Positions 9,784-19,870 of a stretch of 23,251 bases of DNA are shown in pieces. The notes beneath the pieces are model-generated. The model saw only the letters and a program-made list of their open reading frames with translations. It made no database searches and was not told the origin of the DNA. Position 1 is the first letter of the stretch. Every line of letters begins with the position of its first letter. The translations under genes were made by a program, and so were the position numbers. The stretch is from Dipetalonema caudispina. Taxonomy: Eukaryota; Nematoda; Chromadorea; Rhabditida; Onchocercidae. The stretch covers positions 1 to 23,251 of the forward strand of contig JABVXV010000594.1 in NCBI GenBank assembly GCA_013365325.1. The letters are read 5' to 3'.

Positions 9784-12700
9784 GTATGTATATTAATTAT
9801 TATTTTTACTAATTAAGTGCTACTAATAACTATTTGATATTTGTTTTAAGATTTACAAATCAACGAAATTTCATTTTTCATTTTTTTCGTTCTTCCCAGA
9901 AAATTCTTTATTTGATTAATTACAAATATTAAGAGAATGATCATGTTGATTATTAAAAAAAAATGGTAATAAAATGAGGAATTTTAATATATATATTTAA
10001 ATTTCTATTTAATTGGATAAAATAAAATCGTTGTTTATTTCATACGTCTTCATATAGTTTTTTTTTTTTTTTTTTTTTAAATATTTAAAAAATTATTTGA
10101 AAAAGATTGCTGACATGGATTTTTTTTTTTTTTTTTTTTTGGAGTGGGTCAAAGAGAATGTATTTTCAATGTTTGAAAAAGTTTCAAATTCATTGAAATT
10201 CAATTCTCATTTAAATCCATGTACTGTTATTTTGCATGACCTCCACGGAAATTTTTAAGAAAAAGCCGCATTGGCGGTCAAATTGATGAGGTTTGTATTG
10301 GTTTTGTTTCGGATAGGCGAGTTAGTCCAAGGTCAAATAAATAAATATCGATCAAATTAATAAATATCGATCAATCGAATTTGGATGCATCAACCAAAAT
10401 TGATATTAGTCAAGTACTTTTTTTTTGTTGTTATAAAGATTGAAACTTAAGATAGAGTGATGGAGAGTGTCTCTGATCTCACTTCCGATAGTGACTTTTG
10501 CCAACCAATACCGGTCGTTCGAGGTGCTAACCGCAATTGGATAAATAAACCTACGATGAGGAGGTTTATTTTTTTTTTTTTCTTGTAAATACCTCCAATA
10601 TTCCAGGAAATTCGATATCCAAAAAATTTTAGATCATAGATTTTGCCCATTTTTATCCAGAATATCATTTTTTTTTCTCAACCGCAGTTAACATTCAAGC
10701 TAACTTAAAATGGTTAATTTTGAATTCTTCAAATTTCTCTTAATATATTTCAATTTTCGAAGTTACTTTAGGATACGAAGAAGTCAGGTACCTTGCGGAA
10801 TTGGTGCTCGTGCACGGACACGTCATGGATCACTACAAATGATAGCACCAGTTGATCATTCATCATCCTATGATACAGAAACAACAAATGAAGATGATGA
10901 TTCGGAATTTAGTGATCGACGACATCGTTCTCCTCCTCCTCCCTCACTACTTCGAGGTTTGAGTATGATTGAGGTAAGTGAAATATTGTCAGAAATATTT
11001 AATATAATCATACAGTTTAGCGAGAAAGCAATAGGAACATTTAAATCTTAAAATATGTACTTCAAAAAGAAAAAAGAAAAAGCTTAACTTACGTTCTTCT
11101 GATTCTGTTAATTATGCATAATTTTGTTCGCTAAAATTTCAACTATAAACTGATGACATTTTTTCAGGAACTATCACCGATCAATGATTCATCTGATGAT
11201 ATTCCGAAAGTGCCTTCATTGCAATTAACAAGAAATTGGCACCCATTAGCTACGTCAACGACAACTTCTATTGGTTTACCAAAAACAAATCCTCATCATT
11301 TGAAGGTTATTATATTTGTTGTAGGATAAAAAAATATTGTTTTCTATAAAATTTCGAAGAAGAAAGGAAGAAATTCACGGTGAATAATTTTCGATGTGTT
11401 TTAGACGGTATCAACATCGACGCCTACAACATCAGTATCATCAAGTGGACGTTGTCGGAGTTCTGTTCTCAGCGCATTTAATAATATAATGTATGATACT
11501 TTAGAGAGACCTGCAAGTTTTTTTGAAGAGGTAATTATTTGGAAAGTTAAATTTTACGAAATTCAAACTAAAATTAAATTCCATACGAATTAGTCAAATA
11601 ATTCAAGCAATACTCTCTAATTATTTTTATGAAACATATCATGATAAATGATGATAATGTAATCACAGTTGTAGAATTCTGAGAAAAAATATAGGATGTA
11701 AATCTTCGGTTAATTTTACAAGATCGTTCAGTTCTTCTGTGACATACTTGGCTTTTATTATTGACACATTTGCAAATCTCATAAATATAATTTGCCATTA
11801 TTCTTCGGAACTATCTTTATGTTTTCATTAAATAAAATATACATAGTGGATTATGCGGAAGTGTTGCATTTTAAGAGAAATTATCAAAAAAAAAAAGAAA
11901 AAAGGCAAAATATTTTTCATGTAGTTTTGTAAGACACAAATACTATTGTTGACTTTAATAAACCCCTTTAAAATCATAAATTTTACAATAACTGTAATTA
12001 TAGCAAATTTCTCGAAAAGATTGGGGTCGACCGCAATCAGAGATTCTTTCCGGTGGTTGCTTATCAAGCATAAACTGGAAACCGGATCATTTCGGATTAC
12101 CAACACCGTTTGCTCGTCGGATTGGTTGCAAGGGTAAACTGGAATTAACAATGTCCATTTCTGGATGTTATTTAACTGTTAATATTGTACGAGCAGTATA
12201 TTTTCTGGATCCTGCTATTGCGCAAGCTTCTTCTTATGTTCGGGTGAGTTTTATCGTTTCAAAAAGTATATATCAGAACATTTTAAAGATGATCAGTTTA
12301 CCGTGATGACCTTTATTATATTGCGGTTTCGTCCATTCTTTTCCATTCTCTCTTACCGTTTCTTCTCTTTTTCCTTCCCTTTCTTAGTCTCCACTTTTTG
12401 TGGCCTTATGTTGACCTTTTCTGGTTATTGACTTATTTCCAGATCTCTCTCTCCCTCTCTCTCTCTCTCTTTAGCTGGATATTTTTTATTCTTTCACTTA
12501 CCTTGGACTGCTAACGTAGTTTAATTTTGAACTGCAACTTCCCTTTATATCATAACTTTTTCAGTCTATTTTTAAATATCATAGCTTTTATCGCTGCACA
12601 TTATTTATTTTTCTCATTTCTTATTTCACAAATTTGCATAAATGAAAGCATTTTGTGATAAGATAAGGAGATAATTTAAAAAATCATAACATGAATTTTC

Positions 12701-15700
12701 AGCACCATTTATCTGAGAACAAAAGTTTAGACCAAAATTTTCCTAATTGCACTTTTTTCTTAGCAAATTTCTGACCTTTAATCTTTAATTTAATCCAGAT
12801 TGAAATAAGGCCTAATCCAGTGTACAATAAACGAATACGATCAAGTTCAGAAGATCGTTTTAGTCATAATGATCAGGAGAAAAGCTTTCGCACTCGTCTT
12901 GTACTTCTCAGCAATCGTCCTCAATTTCATGAAAATTTTACATTGTAAGTATTCAAATTTAATTCATTAAATATACGATTAAAAGATAACGACAATGATC
13001 TCAATAAAAGCATGTTATTGAAAGATTAAAATCATTAGAGGAGCAAATGTCATTTCACTTTCAGATGTTCATGACATACTTTTGAAGTGATGAAGAGATA
13101 ATGAGTATTGCTATGAGAGAATAATTTAAAAATGGCAATAAATATTTATTTGAAAATTTAAATTTGAATGTGATTTTGTTTGTAAATATTATTAGCAATA
13201 AATTGCAGTGAATTACGACGAAATCATTATCGTCATCATGATTTATTAAGCGTTAGTGTATGGATTACTAATGTGGGTAATTCTGCGTAAGTTACTTCAT
13301 CTCTTTTCTTTTCTCTTTTATTTTTTTATTTTATTCCTACATATTTCCTATTAAATTATCATTAAAATTTAAAAAATTTCATTGAACTTTAAATATTTTT
13401 GCTCTATTTTTCATTATTCAATGTATCGCTTCTTTGTGGTATTTTATGATATATGTCATTTATTGAACAGTGTAAATTTATCGCAAATACTACGAACAAA
13501 TGCATTTGTTCACTTTATTCCAACCATTGAATGATTTCGATTAGTTCAGTTTAGTTGATAGTTAGATTCAGATTATCATCATTGATACGAATCGGACTGC
13601 CTGATATCTTATTAGCTCATTCTCAGAAGTACCAATGATATCATCTATGCCACAGTTGTCCAATTATTCTGTGCTCCATGTATAACGATGATTTTTCGAT
13701 CATAATAGTACATAAAATTTTCGAGAAAAAAAAAATCCGAAATATTTTTCAAATCATTTCCTGATGAAATGAAAAAAAAAAAAAAGAACTCAATATATTA
13801 ATTCATTTATCCTAATGGAATCAGAATTTCAACTGAATTCATACATTTACGAAATTTTACGCAATTATATTATTGCTCCTTCTTTTTCAACCTTTATTTT
13901 TTTTCTTTTTTTTTTTTTTTTTTTTGTTACAGGCGGAAACAAATGCTCGGTTGTATGGCTTTTCCAATACGACGATTGATACGAAAAGCTAATTTAATGG
14001 TATGCTTCTGATTCTATTCCATCTTAGAATATCACAAATGCTAATAAAAAAATGCACTTATGCGAAACAAATAAGTTTAAAGAAAAAAGATTCCCAGTTC
14101 CTCGTGCACTTTTTTTTCCTTCATTTCATCAGCTTTTTTATTTTTTTCGAAATTCATTTCCAATCAATTGAATGTTTGAGATTTGCTTATTTATCATCAT
14201 TGATTGATCTATGTCTATTTTAACTGAAAAAAATTGATTTTTTTCTTTTTTTTATTAAAAATTTTACTGATTAAAAATAACTTAGTGAAATATTTATATA
14301 TCTGAATATCATCTTATTACGTTCTGATTCTCATTCGATGATTATTCCCCAATATTGTTTAACAATGAAAAATTTTAATAGGTTAACTAGGTTAATGATT
14401 AATTGATAAATTTTTTATTTTTAACAAATAATTTTCTTTTTTTTTTTTCAATGAACATAGTAATTTAGTTAAATTTGTAAAACAAAAGAAAAAAAAATTA
14501 TTCATATTGTATGATTTTAATAAATTTTCATTACTTATAATTCTCATTACGAATCGATCACATAAATTAATGTCTAACAAAAAAAAAAAGCATGCAAATA
14601 TTTCCTTAGTATGCATATTACATTATATATGTATACATTTGCTAAATTTATATCAATGGCAGAAAAAATTTTATTGGAATGAGAGAAAAAAATGGAATTT
14701 TTTTTTTTTGTTCAATAAATGATAAGCGATAGTGAAAAAAAAAAGAAGGAAGTGAAAAAGTTGTTTATTTTCTTAAATGATTAATAACTGAATTTCAGAT
14801 ATGTATATATTGGAATTTATATATACATATATGTATATAGAATTTCTGTACTTCTAGAGATATTTGTTTTTTGTTTTTTTCTTTTTCCTTTTTTGTTTGT
14901 TGAAACAATAATTTTATTGCGAGTATTACAAATTATTGATCATTTATGTTTAATTTACAAAAATGATTGTTGTAAATTTAATTTTACCATATGTTATTAT
15001 AATAGTAACAATTAGCATATAACAAAAGCACGAATTTACCAATTATTGTTGATTAAAATTTTTTTTTTTTTTAAATAAACATTTTATCACAAAACATTTC
15101 GCTAAATGTTTGACAAATTGACTTATTGTTATTGTATTCTATGAAAATATAATCCATCTTTTCAATGTGTACATTTTTTTTTTCCTTTCTTTTTTTTTTT
15201 TTTTTTAGATACATAAATCTATTCTACTTTTTCTTTCAAATATAATTTACGTAAGAGAGAAGTTTAAAAAAAAAAAAAATTTCACAAATTTCACAAGATT
15301 CCTTCGTATTTCCTTCTTCAATATCATTTGTTTGTTTTTCTTTTTTTTTTTTTTTTTTCGTATTTTTTTTTTTTTTGCCTTTTCCTTTTTGAATTCGTTT
15401 TAATTTACTAGCATTAGAGAAGATTCATTAAATTTATAAAAAAAAAAAAAAAAAGTGGTAGGAGAAAAAATTCTTATTATATTATGTTATATTAAAAGTT
15501 GTATATATTGAATTTTAGTATAACATAGGTTTTTTTTTTCTTTCTTTTTTACTTCTTCATCATTATCTTTCTAATCTTAGAAACTTTCACATTACGATTA
15601 CTTCTATTTTGTTAGACTATCTAATCACATTTATTTCTTTTTAGTTAGAAAATAACTAAGTACTTTTTTTTTTTTCTAACCAATCTAAACATAGTAACTA

Positions 15701-18700
15701 AGTTATTGTAAAACCGGAAATTACTAATTGTTCTAGATGGATATATATTAGAAGATCGGAGATCTGATTTAGAGTACAATAGAAATGAAATACCTAAGAA
15801 TGATTTTATGAAGAAAAAAGAAAATTATCTAAATTGTGAAATATCTAAAAAAAAAAAAAAATGATTGATCGATTGCGATATGTCAAAATTTCAAAAAAAA
15901 AATGATTGATCGATTGCGACATGTCAAAATTTCAATTTACTTAAACAAACTGTTGTCATTTTGCAAAATATTCAATGACTGAGTTGAAATTTTAACAAAT
16001 AGTTGTAGCTTGGAAATTTGTTTTTTCAAATAAGCCTGCACTTGAAATACATTATTCATAAGTTTAACAACTGATAATGGTTATGTTTTGCTCTTAAATA
16101 ATCACAGAAAATGAAAAAAAAAAAACAAGAAAGTAATTATACATGGATTCAAAATATATAATGAAAATGAAGAAAATATTCATAACTTTTCCAGAAATCA
16201 GTTTCTTTTGGGATAAATTAAAAAGCATTTTTATTTACTTACAAATTATTCCAATGTTTTTGAAATAAAACCAAAAATTCATATACATTGTTGATTAGAA
16301 TATTTATGAATGAATTAATTAATTAGTTTAAAGAGATACGCATATAATTATTCAAATTTGCTTTTCCATATTTTTATTTCCATGATAGTATCAAATTTCC
16401 ATCCCTTTTTTTCCGTTTTTTTTTTTTTTTTTTTTTTTTGTTTCATTTTTATTTTAATGAAAAGTATATTTTAAGGTTTTCGAATTTTCCTATTAATTAC
16501 ATTTTAAAATATGTTTTTATGTTTTTGATTTAAAAAATTTGATATTTGTTAAAACTTTGCTAGATATTTTGATTATTTTATTCTTTTTTTTTTTTTTTTC
16601 AGACTGAACGTGGATTCGATGAAAATTTACAAACATTTGAACGAACGGTGGTAATTCCTACATTTAACTATTTTTCTTTCTTCATTACTATTACTTTACT
16701 ATTATTAAATGTATTCTTTTTATATTATTTAAAAATTATTTCACTAATATCTATTGCTAAACCTATCTATAGGCATATTTATTTGCTTAATTGTTGAAAA
16801 AAAAAAGTTATTTCATTTATCAATAATTTAAATTAAAACTTAAAATTCAAAAATACTTGATAGAATTATTTTAAATAAATTATGATGAAATAAATGTGAT
16901 AAAATTTTTGCATATAATATTTTGGTTCATGTTTGAGTTAAAAATTCAATCTTAATGCCAAACATTTCGTATCAATTTTCTGCTTGCCTGATTAATTATT
17001 TGCAATTTATCGATTAATTATTTTCCATTAAAAGCTTCAAGTGTTATTGTATATTTCAAAAAAAAAAAAAAAAAAAGAAAGGCTTTTAAATATATCCTTA
17101 ACCATATTTTATTACGTTATGTGTGCATCAAAGCATATTGAAATGTGAAGCGATAACAAAGGAACAGAAAAACTTTAAAAAAAAAAAAAAAAAATTGAAA
17201 TGTAAAATAAAGCCTAATATTTTAAACCATATTTGATACCATTCTTTTCTTTTCTTTTTTTTTTTTTTTTTTTTTCTTTTTTTCAATGCTTACATTTATT
17301 TTTTGTCTATTTTGATAAATTTATTTCATTATTGATGAAATTAATTTTCCTGTTGTTTCTCTGCATTCTCTTCTTTTTTTTTCTTGTGACAAACAAAAAT
17401 TTCAATTCATATTTTGTACATTTTGAAATTAACCGCCGTTTAACAGTAAAAATTAAACTATTACTTGAACTGAAGATCAAAGATTAGCCCGTATGTAATC
17501 AATGTTTAATAGAAGTCAAAGAATTTTTTTTCTTTTTTTTCTTTTTCTCTTTCTTTTCTTCCTCTATCAGCCATCAATACTAATATTTTGAAATATTTTT
17601 TGAAAAAATTATCATTCATGCGTTAACATTTTTCAACAAAATAATTTTGTTAATAAATTCAAAAATGCAAAGATTATGGTGATTTATCTTTATTGATTTT
17701 GCCGTTAAATTAAATCATAGAAATGAAGTCAATACATTGTTTATTTGCTTATTTAGTTTCTGTTATTCAATCTTCTCATTCTTTTCTTTTAATTCATTTA
17801 TGGATTAAGTTAGAAAGAGAGAAATGTAGCATAAATTAGAAACAGCGCGATACAAATATGCCAATGCAATGCTAATACGATGATACGATGATAGTATTTT
17901 CATATTTGTTAAAATTAAAAATATAAAATAAATCGACTTATTTTAACTTTTATTATAAATATTCAATTTTTAAAAATTTTTATTTATTCAACTATTTATT
18001 TCTTTTTAAATTCATTATCTTTCGTTACTTCATAATCTCTTCATTTTTCACTGCAAAAATTCATAATTTCAGATTAACGATGGTGATTTTTTCCTTCTTC
18101 GACCTGAACTTGGTGAACGACAAAATTTCCCCGAGAATAAAGTTTGTTTAGTAATTGTTTGCTTATTAAATTCACTAATTTTTGAGTTTTGTTTTAAAGA
18201 CAAACAATACTGACTTTGTATTTATTGATCTTTTTCCTCAAAGTATCAAAAATCATGAACTTTTGCATGTATGTTTTCCTAAGGTTAAGGATTATTTATT
18301 TAGCTTATAATAATTTTATATATTTAGCTTCATTAAATTAAATTCATCTTGATAAAAAAAAAGAAAAAAATTAGAGGAATAATCCAACTATTCAACGATC
18401 ATAATTAAAAGAAAGCTAAAATTTACTTTAACTAATGCTGTAGTTATGAAATAATTATGTGGGATGAATTGAAAAGAGTGTAAAGTAACTCCTTCAATTT
18501 ATTTATTTTTTTTTTTTCTTCCTCAAGAAACTCTGAATTAGTATGTATGTATGTATCATGACAGAGTAGTGTAGAATGTTGAAAGAATCATATTTTTGGT
18601 TATAAGTAAACAAATATTCATTCAACCCATTATATTATCGATATTTATACCTAATGAATGAAGTGTAAAAATTAAATTGAAAATATTCTATTATTGATAT

Positions 18701-19870
18701 TTACGCTAAAACCATCTGTTCCAAATATAATTTGTATCAAATATAATGTTTAAATATTCGAAATGAATCATATTAAATATGATATTTACATTTTTCCCAT
18801 ATCATTCAAATAATTTTTTAATATGTATAAATATTTTCTCTTTTATTTTTCTATCAAAAAAATTTTGTCCTTTCCATTCCTTTGTCTCTCATTCGTTTAT
18901 TAACTTTGTTTAACAATGTATTTATTCAATCCTTTAAGCTGCTAAAATTTCACGACCTTTTTGAAATGTTATCAATTCATTTTATATATTTACATATATA
19001 TATAATATTTGCTAAATTTAGCATATATTAATGGAGCAATATTCATAGTTGAATGATAATATTAGTAATGACGATTAATTTATCAAAATTTTACGACTAA
19101 TAATGAGTAATTTATCACGATTTTATAAGTAATAATAAGTAATTTATCATTACTTCATAAATAATGATGAGTAATCTATCATGTTTTATAAGTAATAATA
19201 AGTAATTTGTTAAGATATTACGGTAATAATTTATAAGGGAATTTATAGATGAATTTTATCAATTGTTCACATTTAATTTAATGATAAAATTGGAATGTTC
19301 AATGTATAATATATAATATTTGTATTAATTTCTAATGCATTTCAATCATATTTAATCGAAATTTTTACTTTACATAACATTTACTATTCTTTCATTCTCA
19401 TAAGTTAATACTTTTATTATGCATATTAACATTAACAGGATATATCTTTGCAGTTAACCGGATAACTATATAATTTTCATTCCGGATATCTCTATTTGCT
19501 AGTGCATAAATGACTGTTATTGTTAATTGATGATGCTAATCAATTAGAATGGTTTATTTAATAATGATTAATTTATGCTATGTCTGTTATTTGTAATCAT
19601 TTATGGATAAATTGTGGTATTTAAATAATTTTCAAATGGTAGTATAGAATGGTTTATTTTGTAGCAATAATTAATTAGTTTATCATTTGACTTCATGTTT
19701 TTTTTTTTTCGGAATTCGTTTTTTTTTCTTTAATTTTAGATTTCTATTAAAATAATAAAATTATCAAAATAAGATCATATGATAATCAATTATAGATAAA
19801 CGTGAGGAAATATTACGACGATATTGGTGTAAGTAGTAGCAGTTCAATTGCATCACATTCACCACGTAAA
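9624..19870 (+). CDS. rgs-7: rgs-7-like C2 domain G-protein regulator, 5' part (12 exons)
   Basis: Joining 9624-9783, 10452-10563, 10772-10973, 11168-11305, 11405-11530, 12004-12243, 12799-12944, 13209-13286, 13933-13999, 16603-16650, 18073-18141 and 19796-19870 gives 1,461 nt, or 487 codons without a stop. Every intron is GT-AG and all phases agree. Residues 1-285 are Ser/Thr/Asp/Glu-rich and probably disordered. Residues about 290-456 form a C2 domain, seen in GKLELTMSISGCYLTVNIV, YVRIEIRP, PQFHENFTF, LLSVSVW, MLGCMAFPI and FFLLRPELGE. The last 25 residues begin a Ser-rich linker. The C2 pattern is close to that of RGS3 and of C. elegans RGS-7, which use an RGS domain to speed GTP hydrolysis by G-alpha subunits at the membrane. 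The RGS domain is not in the window and should follow to the right. The start is uncertain: an in-frame ATG at 9552 would add 24 AT-rich residues, and upstream or trans-spliced exons are possible. Coding status is firm; the family call rests on memory of RGS3 and RGS-7, without alignment. Confidence 0.8.
10260..10290 (+). other. Candidate alternative exon 2a
   Basis: A 31-nt segment bounded by acceptor ATTTTTAAG and donor GAG|GTTTGT. It takes one base from exon 1 and leaves two, the same phases as exon 2, so it could replace exon 2 in frame and give EKAALAVKLMR. It could not be used together with exon 2. Evidence is phase and splice sites only. Confidence 0.15.
10327..10374. promoter_or_regulatory. 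Possible internal promoter motifs
   Basis: A match to the NR5A/FTZ-F1 monomer site, CCAAGGTCA (10327-10335), is followed by an exact 16-bp direct repeat, AATAAATATCGATCAA (10340-10355 and 10359-10374). Each copy holds ATCGAT, the core bound by ONECUT/Cut-type factors. They lie 86-133 bp upstream of the in-frame ATG at 10460. A promoter for a shorter isoform is inference. Confidence 0.3.
10452..10563 (+). CDS. rgs-7: Exon 2, residues 54-90
   Basis: Acceptor AACTTAAG, donor GAG|GTTTAT. It enters with one base carried from exon 1 (completing Asp 54) and leaves with two, matching exon 3. It encodes an acidic run, SDLTSDSDF, then PIPVVRGANRNW. An in-frame ATG at 10460 in good context (GTGATGG) could start a shorter isoform. 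The minus-strand open frame across this exon is its shadow. Confidence 0.72.
10772..10973 (+). CDS. rgs-7: Exon 3, residues 91-158
   Basis: Acceptor ACTTTAG, donor GAG|GTAAGT, ending in phase 0. It encodes RRSQVPCGIGARARTRHGS, an acidic stretch with EDDDSEFSD, and RSPPPPSLL, a short proline run that could bind SH3-type partners. The region is probably disordered. Confidence 0.85.
11168..11305 (+). CDS. rgs-7: Exon 4, residues 159-204
   Basis: Acceptor TTTTTTCAG, donor AAG|GTTATT, phase 0 at both ends. It encodes ELSPINDSSDDIPKVPS, then a Thr/Ser-rich stretch (ATSTTTSIG). The 99-nt intron that follows has an in-frame TAA, so retaining it would truncate the protein. Confidence 0.82.
11405..11530 (+). 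CDS. rgs-7: Exon 5, residues 205-246
   Basis: Acceptor GTGTTTTAG, donor GAG|GTAATT, phase 0 at both ends. It opens with a dense Ser/Thr run (TVSTSTPTTSVSSS) and continues through GRCRSSVLSAFNNIMYD to PASFFEE. No recognised domain. Confidence 0.82.
12004..12243 (+). CDS. rgs-7: Exon 6, residues 247-326, start of C2 domain
   Basis: Acceptor TAATTATAG, with an in-frame TAG across the junction upstream, and donor CGG|GTGAGT; phase 0 at both ends. It encodes QISRKDWGRPQSEILSGG, then INWKPDHFGLPTPFARR, and the first C2 strands from residue 290 (GKLELTMSISGCYLTVNIV), ending SSYVR. The usual C2 loop-1 aspartate before the Y-V pair is a serine here. Confidence 0.88.
12330..12475. repeat. Polypyrimidine tract with (CT)n in intron 6
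   Basis: About 145 bp of mostly C and T on the + strand, ending in a (CT)n run at about 12444-12470. It lies mid-intron, more than 320 bp before the exon 7 acceptor. Confidence 0.85.
12799..12944 (+). CDS. rgs-7: Exon 7, residues 327-374, C2 domain
   Basis: Acceptor TTAATCCAG, donor ATT|GTAAGT, two bases carried over. It encodes IEIRPNP, a basic and Ser-rich loop (about 337-355, including RIRSSSEDRF), then RTRLVLLSNRPQFHENFT. The PQFHENF segment corresponds to the NPxFNExF strand of C2 domains. Confidence 0.88.
13209..13286 (+). CDS. rgs-7: Exon 8, residues 375-400, C2 domain
   Basis: Acceptor AAATTGCAG, donor TCTGC|GTAAGT, two bases in and two out. It encodes FELRRNHYRHHDLLSVSVW, then ITNVGNS. 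In calcium-binding C2 domains the W is followed by D-x-D; here it is I-T-N. Confidence 0.87.
13545..13690. other. GC-richer islet in intron 8
   Basis: Richer in G+C than the rest of intron 8. After acceptor-like TTATTAG (13609-13615) two overlapping frames stay open for about 20 codons or more. One joined to exon 8 would add ASFSEVPMISSMPQLSNYS and stop soon after, cutting the C2 domain short. No donor gives a phase that continues into exon 9. Confidence 0.25.
13933..13999 (+). CDS. rgs-7: Exon 9, residues 401-423, C2 domain
   Basis: Acceptor TTTGTTACAG, donor ATG|GTATGC, ending in phase 0. It encodes RKQMLGCMAFPIRRLIRKAN. The L-G-C-M-A/S-F pattern is the part that most recalls RGS3. Confidence 0.87.
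14000..16602 (+). other. Intron 9 (2.6 kb)
   Basis: GTATGC...TTTTCAG. Made of AT-rich DNA with many homopolymers, including T24 at 16416-16439. The small open frames at 14002-14223, 14392-14616 and 14507-14722 are noise. An open frame of 50 codons at 15712-15864 has a more coding-like middle but no acceptor of the right phase. Confidence 0.7.
15861..15934. repeat. 41-bp tandem duplication
   Basis: A 33-bp segment beginning ATGATTGATCGATTGCGA at 15861-15893 recurs at 15902-15934 with one T/C difference, giving a 41-bp period that includes an A-rich spacer. It is a recent local duplication within intron 9. Confidence 0.92.
16603..16650 (+). CDS. rgs-7: Exon 10, residues 424-439, probable cassette exon
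   Basis: Acceptor T18CAG, donor GTG|GTAATT, 48 nt, phase 0 on both sides and flanked by the 2.6-kb and 1.4-kb introns. It encodes TERGFDENLQTFERTV. Its insertion falls between two C2 strands that are nearly adjacent in RGS3, so skipping it would keep both the frame and the fold. Confidence 0.65.
16651..18072 (+). other. Intron 10 (1.4 kb)
   Basis: GTAATT...TTTCAG. AT-rich with a T21 run at 17255-17275. The 84-codon open frame at 17233-17487 is largely poly-F and is not an exon. A small ATACGATG direct repeat occurs near 17876-17890. Confidence 0.7.
18073..18141 (+). CDS. rgs-7: Exon 11, residues 440-462, end of C2 domain
   Basis: Acceptor CATAATTTCAG, donor AAA|GTTTGT, phase 0 on both sides. 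It encodes INDGDFFLLRPELGERQNFP, similar to the WYYLLGEHLG strand that closes the RGS3 C2 domain. Confidence 0.85.
18142..19795 (+). other. Intron 11 (1.65 kb)
   Basis: GTTTGT...TTATAG. Contains a short (GTAT)n at about 18541-18556, TA-rich tracts near 18985-19000 and the 32-bp minisatellite below. No other exon was seen. Confidence 0.65.
19080..19229. repeat. 32-bp minisatellite, about 4.7 copies
   Basis: Imperfect tandem units beginning TTATCA and ending AGTAAT at 19080-19111, 19112-19143, 19144-19175 and 19176-19206 (31 bp), then a decayed partial copy to about 19229. Units 2 and 4 are more alike than neighbours, hinting at a 64-bp higher-order unit. Confidence 0.88.
19796..19870 (+). CDS. 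rgs-7: Exon 12, residues 463-487, Ser-rich linker
   Basis: Acceptor ATCAATTATAG, donor AAA|GTAAGT, phase 0 on both sides. It encodes INVRKYYDDIGVSSSSSIAS, then HSPRK. This is the last supported exon; the next should carry on toward the RGS domain past 23251. Confidence 0.75.

Larger units (their letters stand above)
9784..10451 (+). other. Intron 1, with an internal GC-richer island
   Basis: 668 nt, GTATGT...TTAAG. The left half holds T21 runs at 10058-10078 and 10120-10140. The right half, 10235-10440, is less AT-rich and holds the motifs listed for that island. Confidence 0.7.

Noticed and set aside
10447..10668. 73-codon minus-strand frame
   Set aside because: Shadow of exon 2 on the + strand, which has matching phases on both sides.
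11828..12151. 107-codon minus-strand frame and 63-codon + frame over exon 6
   Set aside because: Shadows of exon 6, whose own frame joins its neighbours in phase and carries the C2 pattern.
13616..13679. Extra in-frame C2 exon between exons 8 and 9
   Set aside because: Entry phase fits exon 8 but exit phase does not fit exon 9, while exons 8 and 9 join perfectly without it.
15712..15864. 50-codon frame in intron 9 with a charged, coding-like middle
   Set aside because: The only nearby acceptor gives the wrong phase after exon 9 and there is no good donor; ends in a poly-A run.
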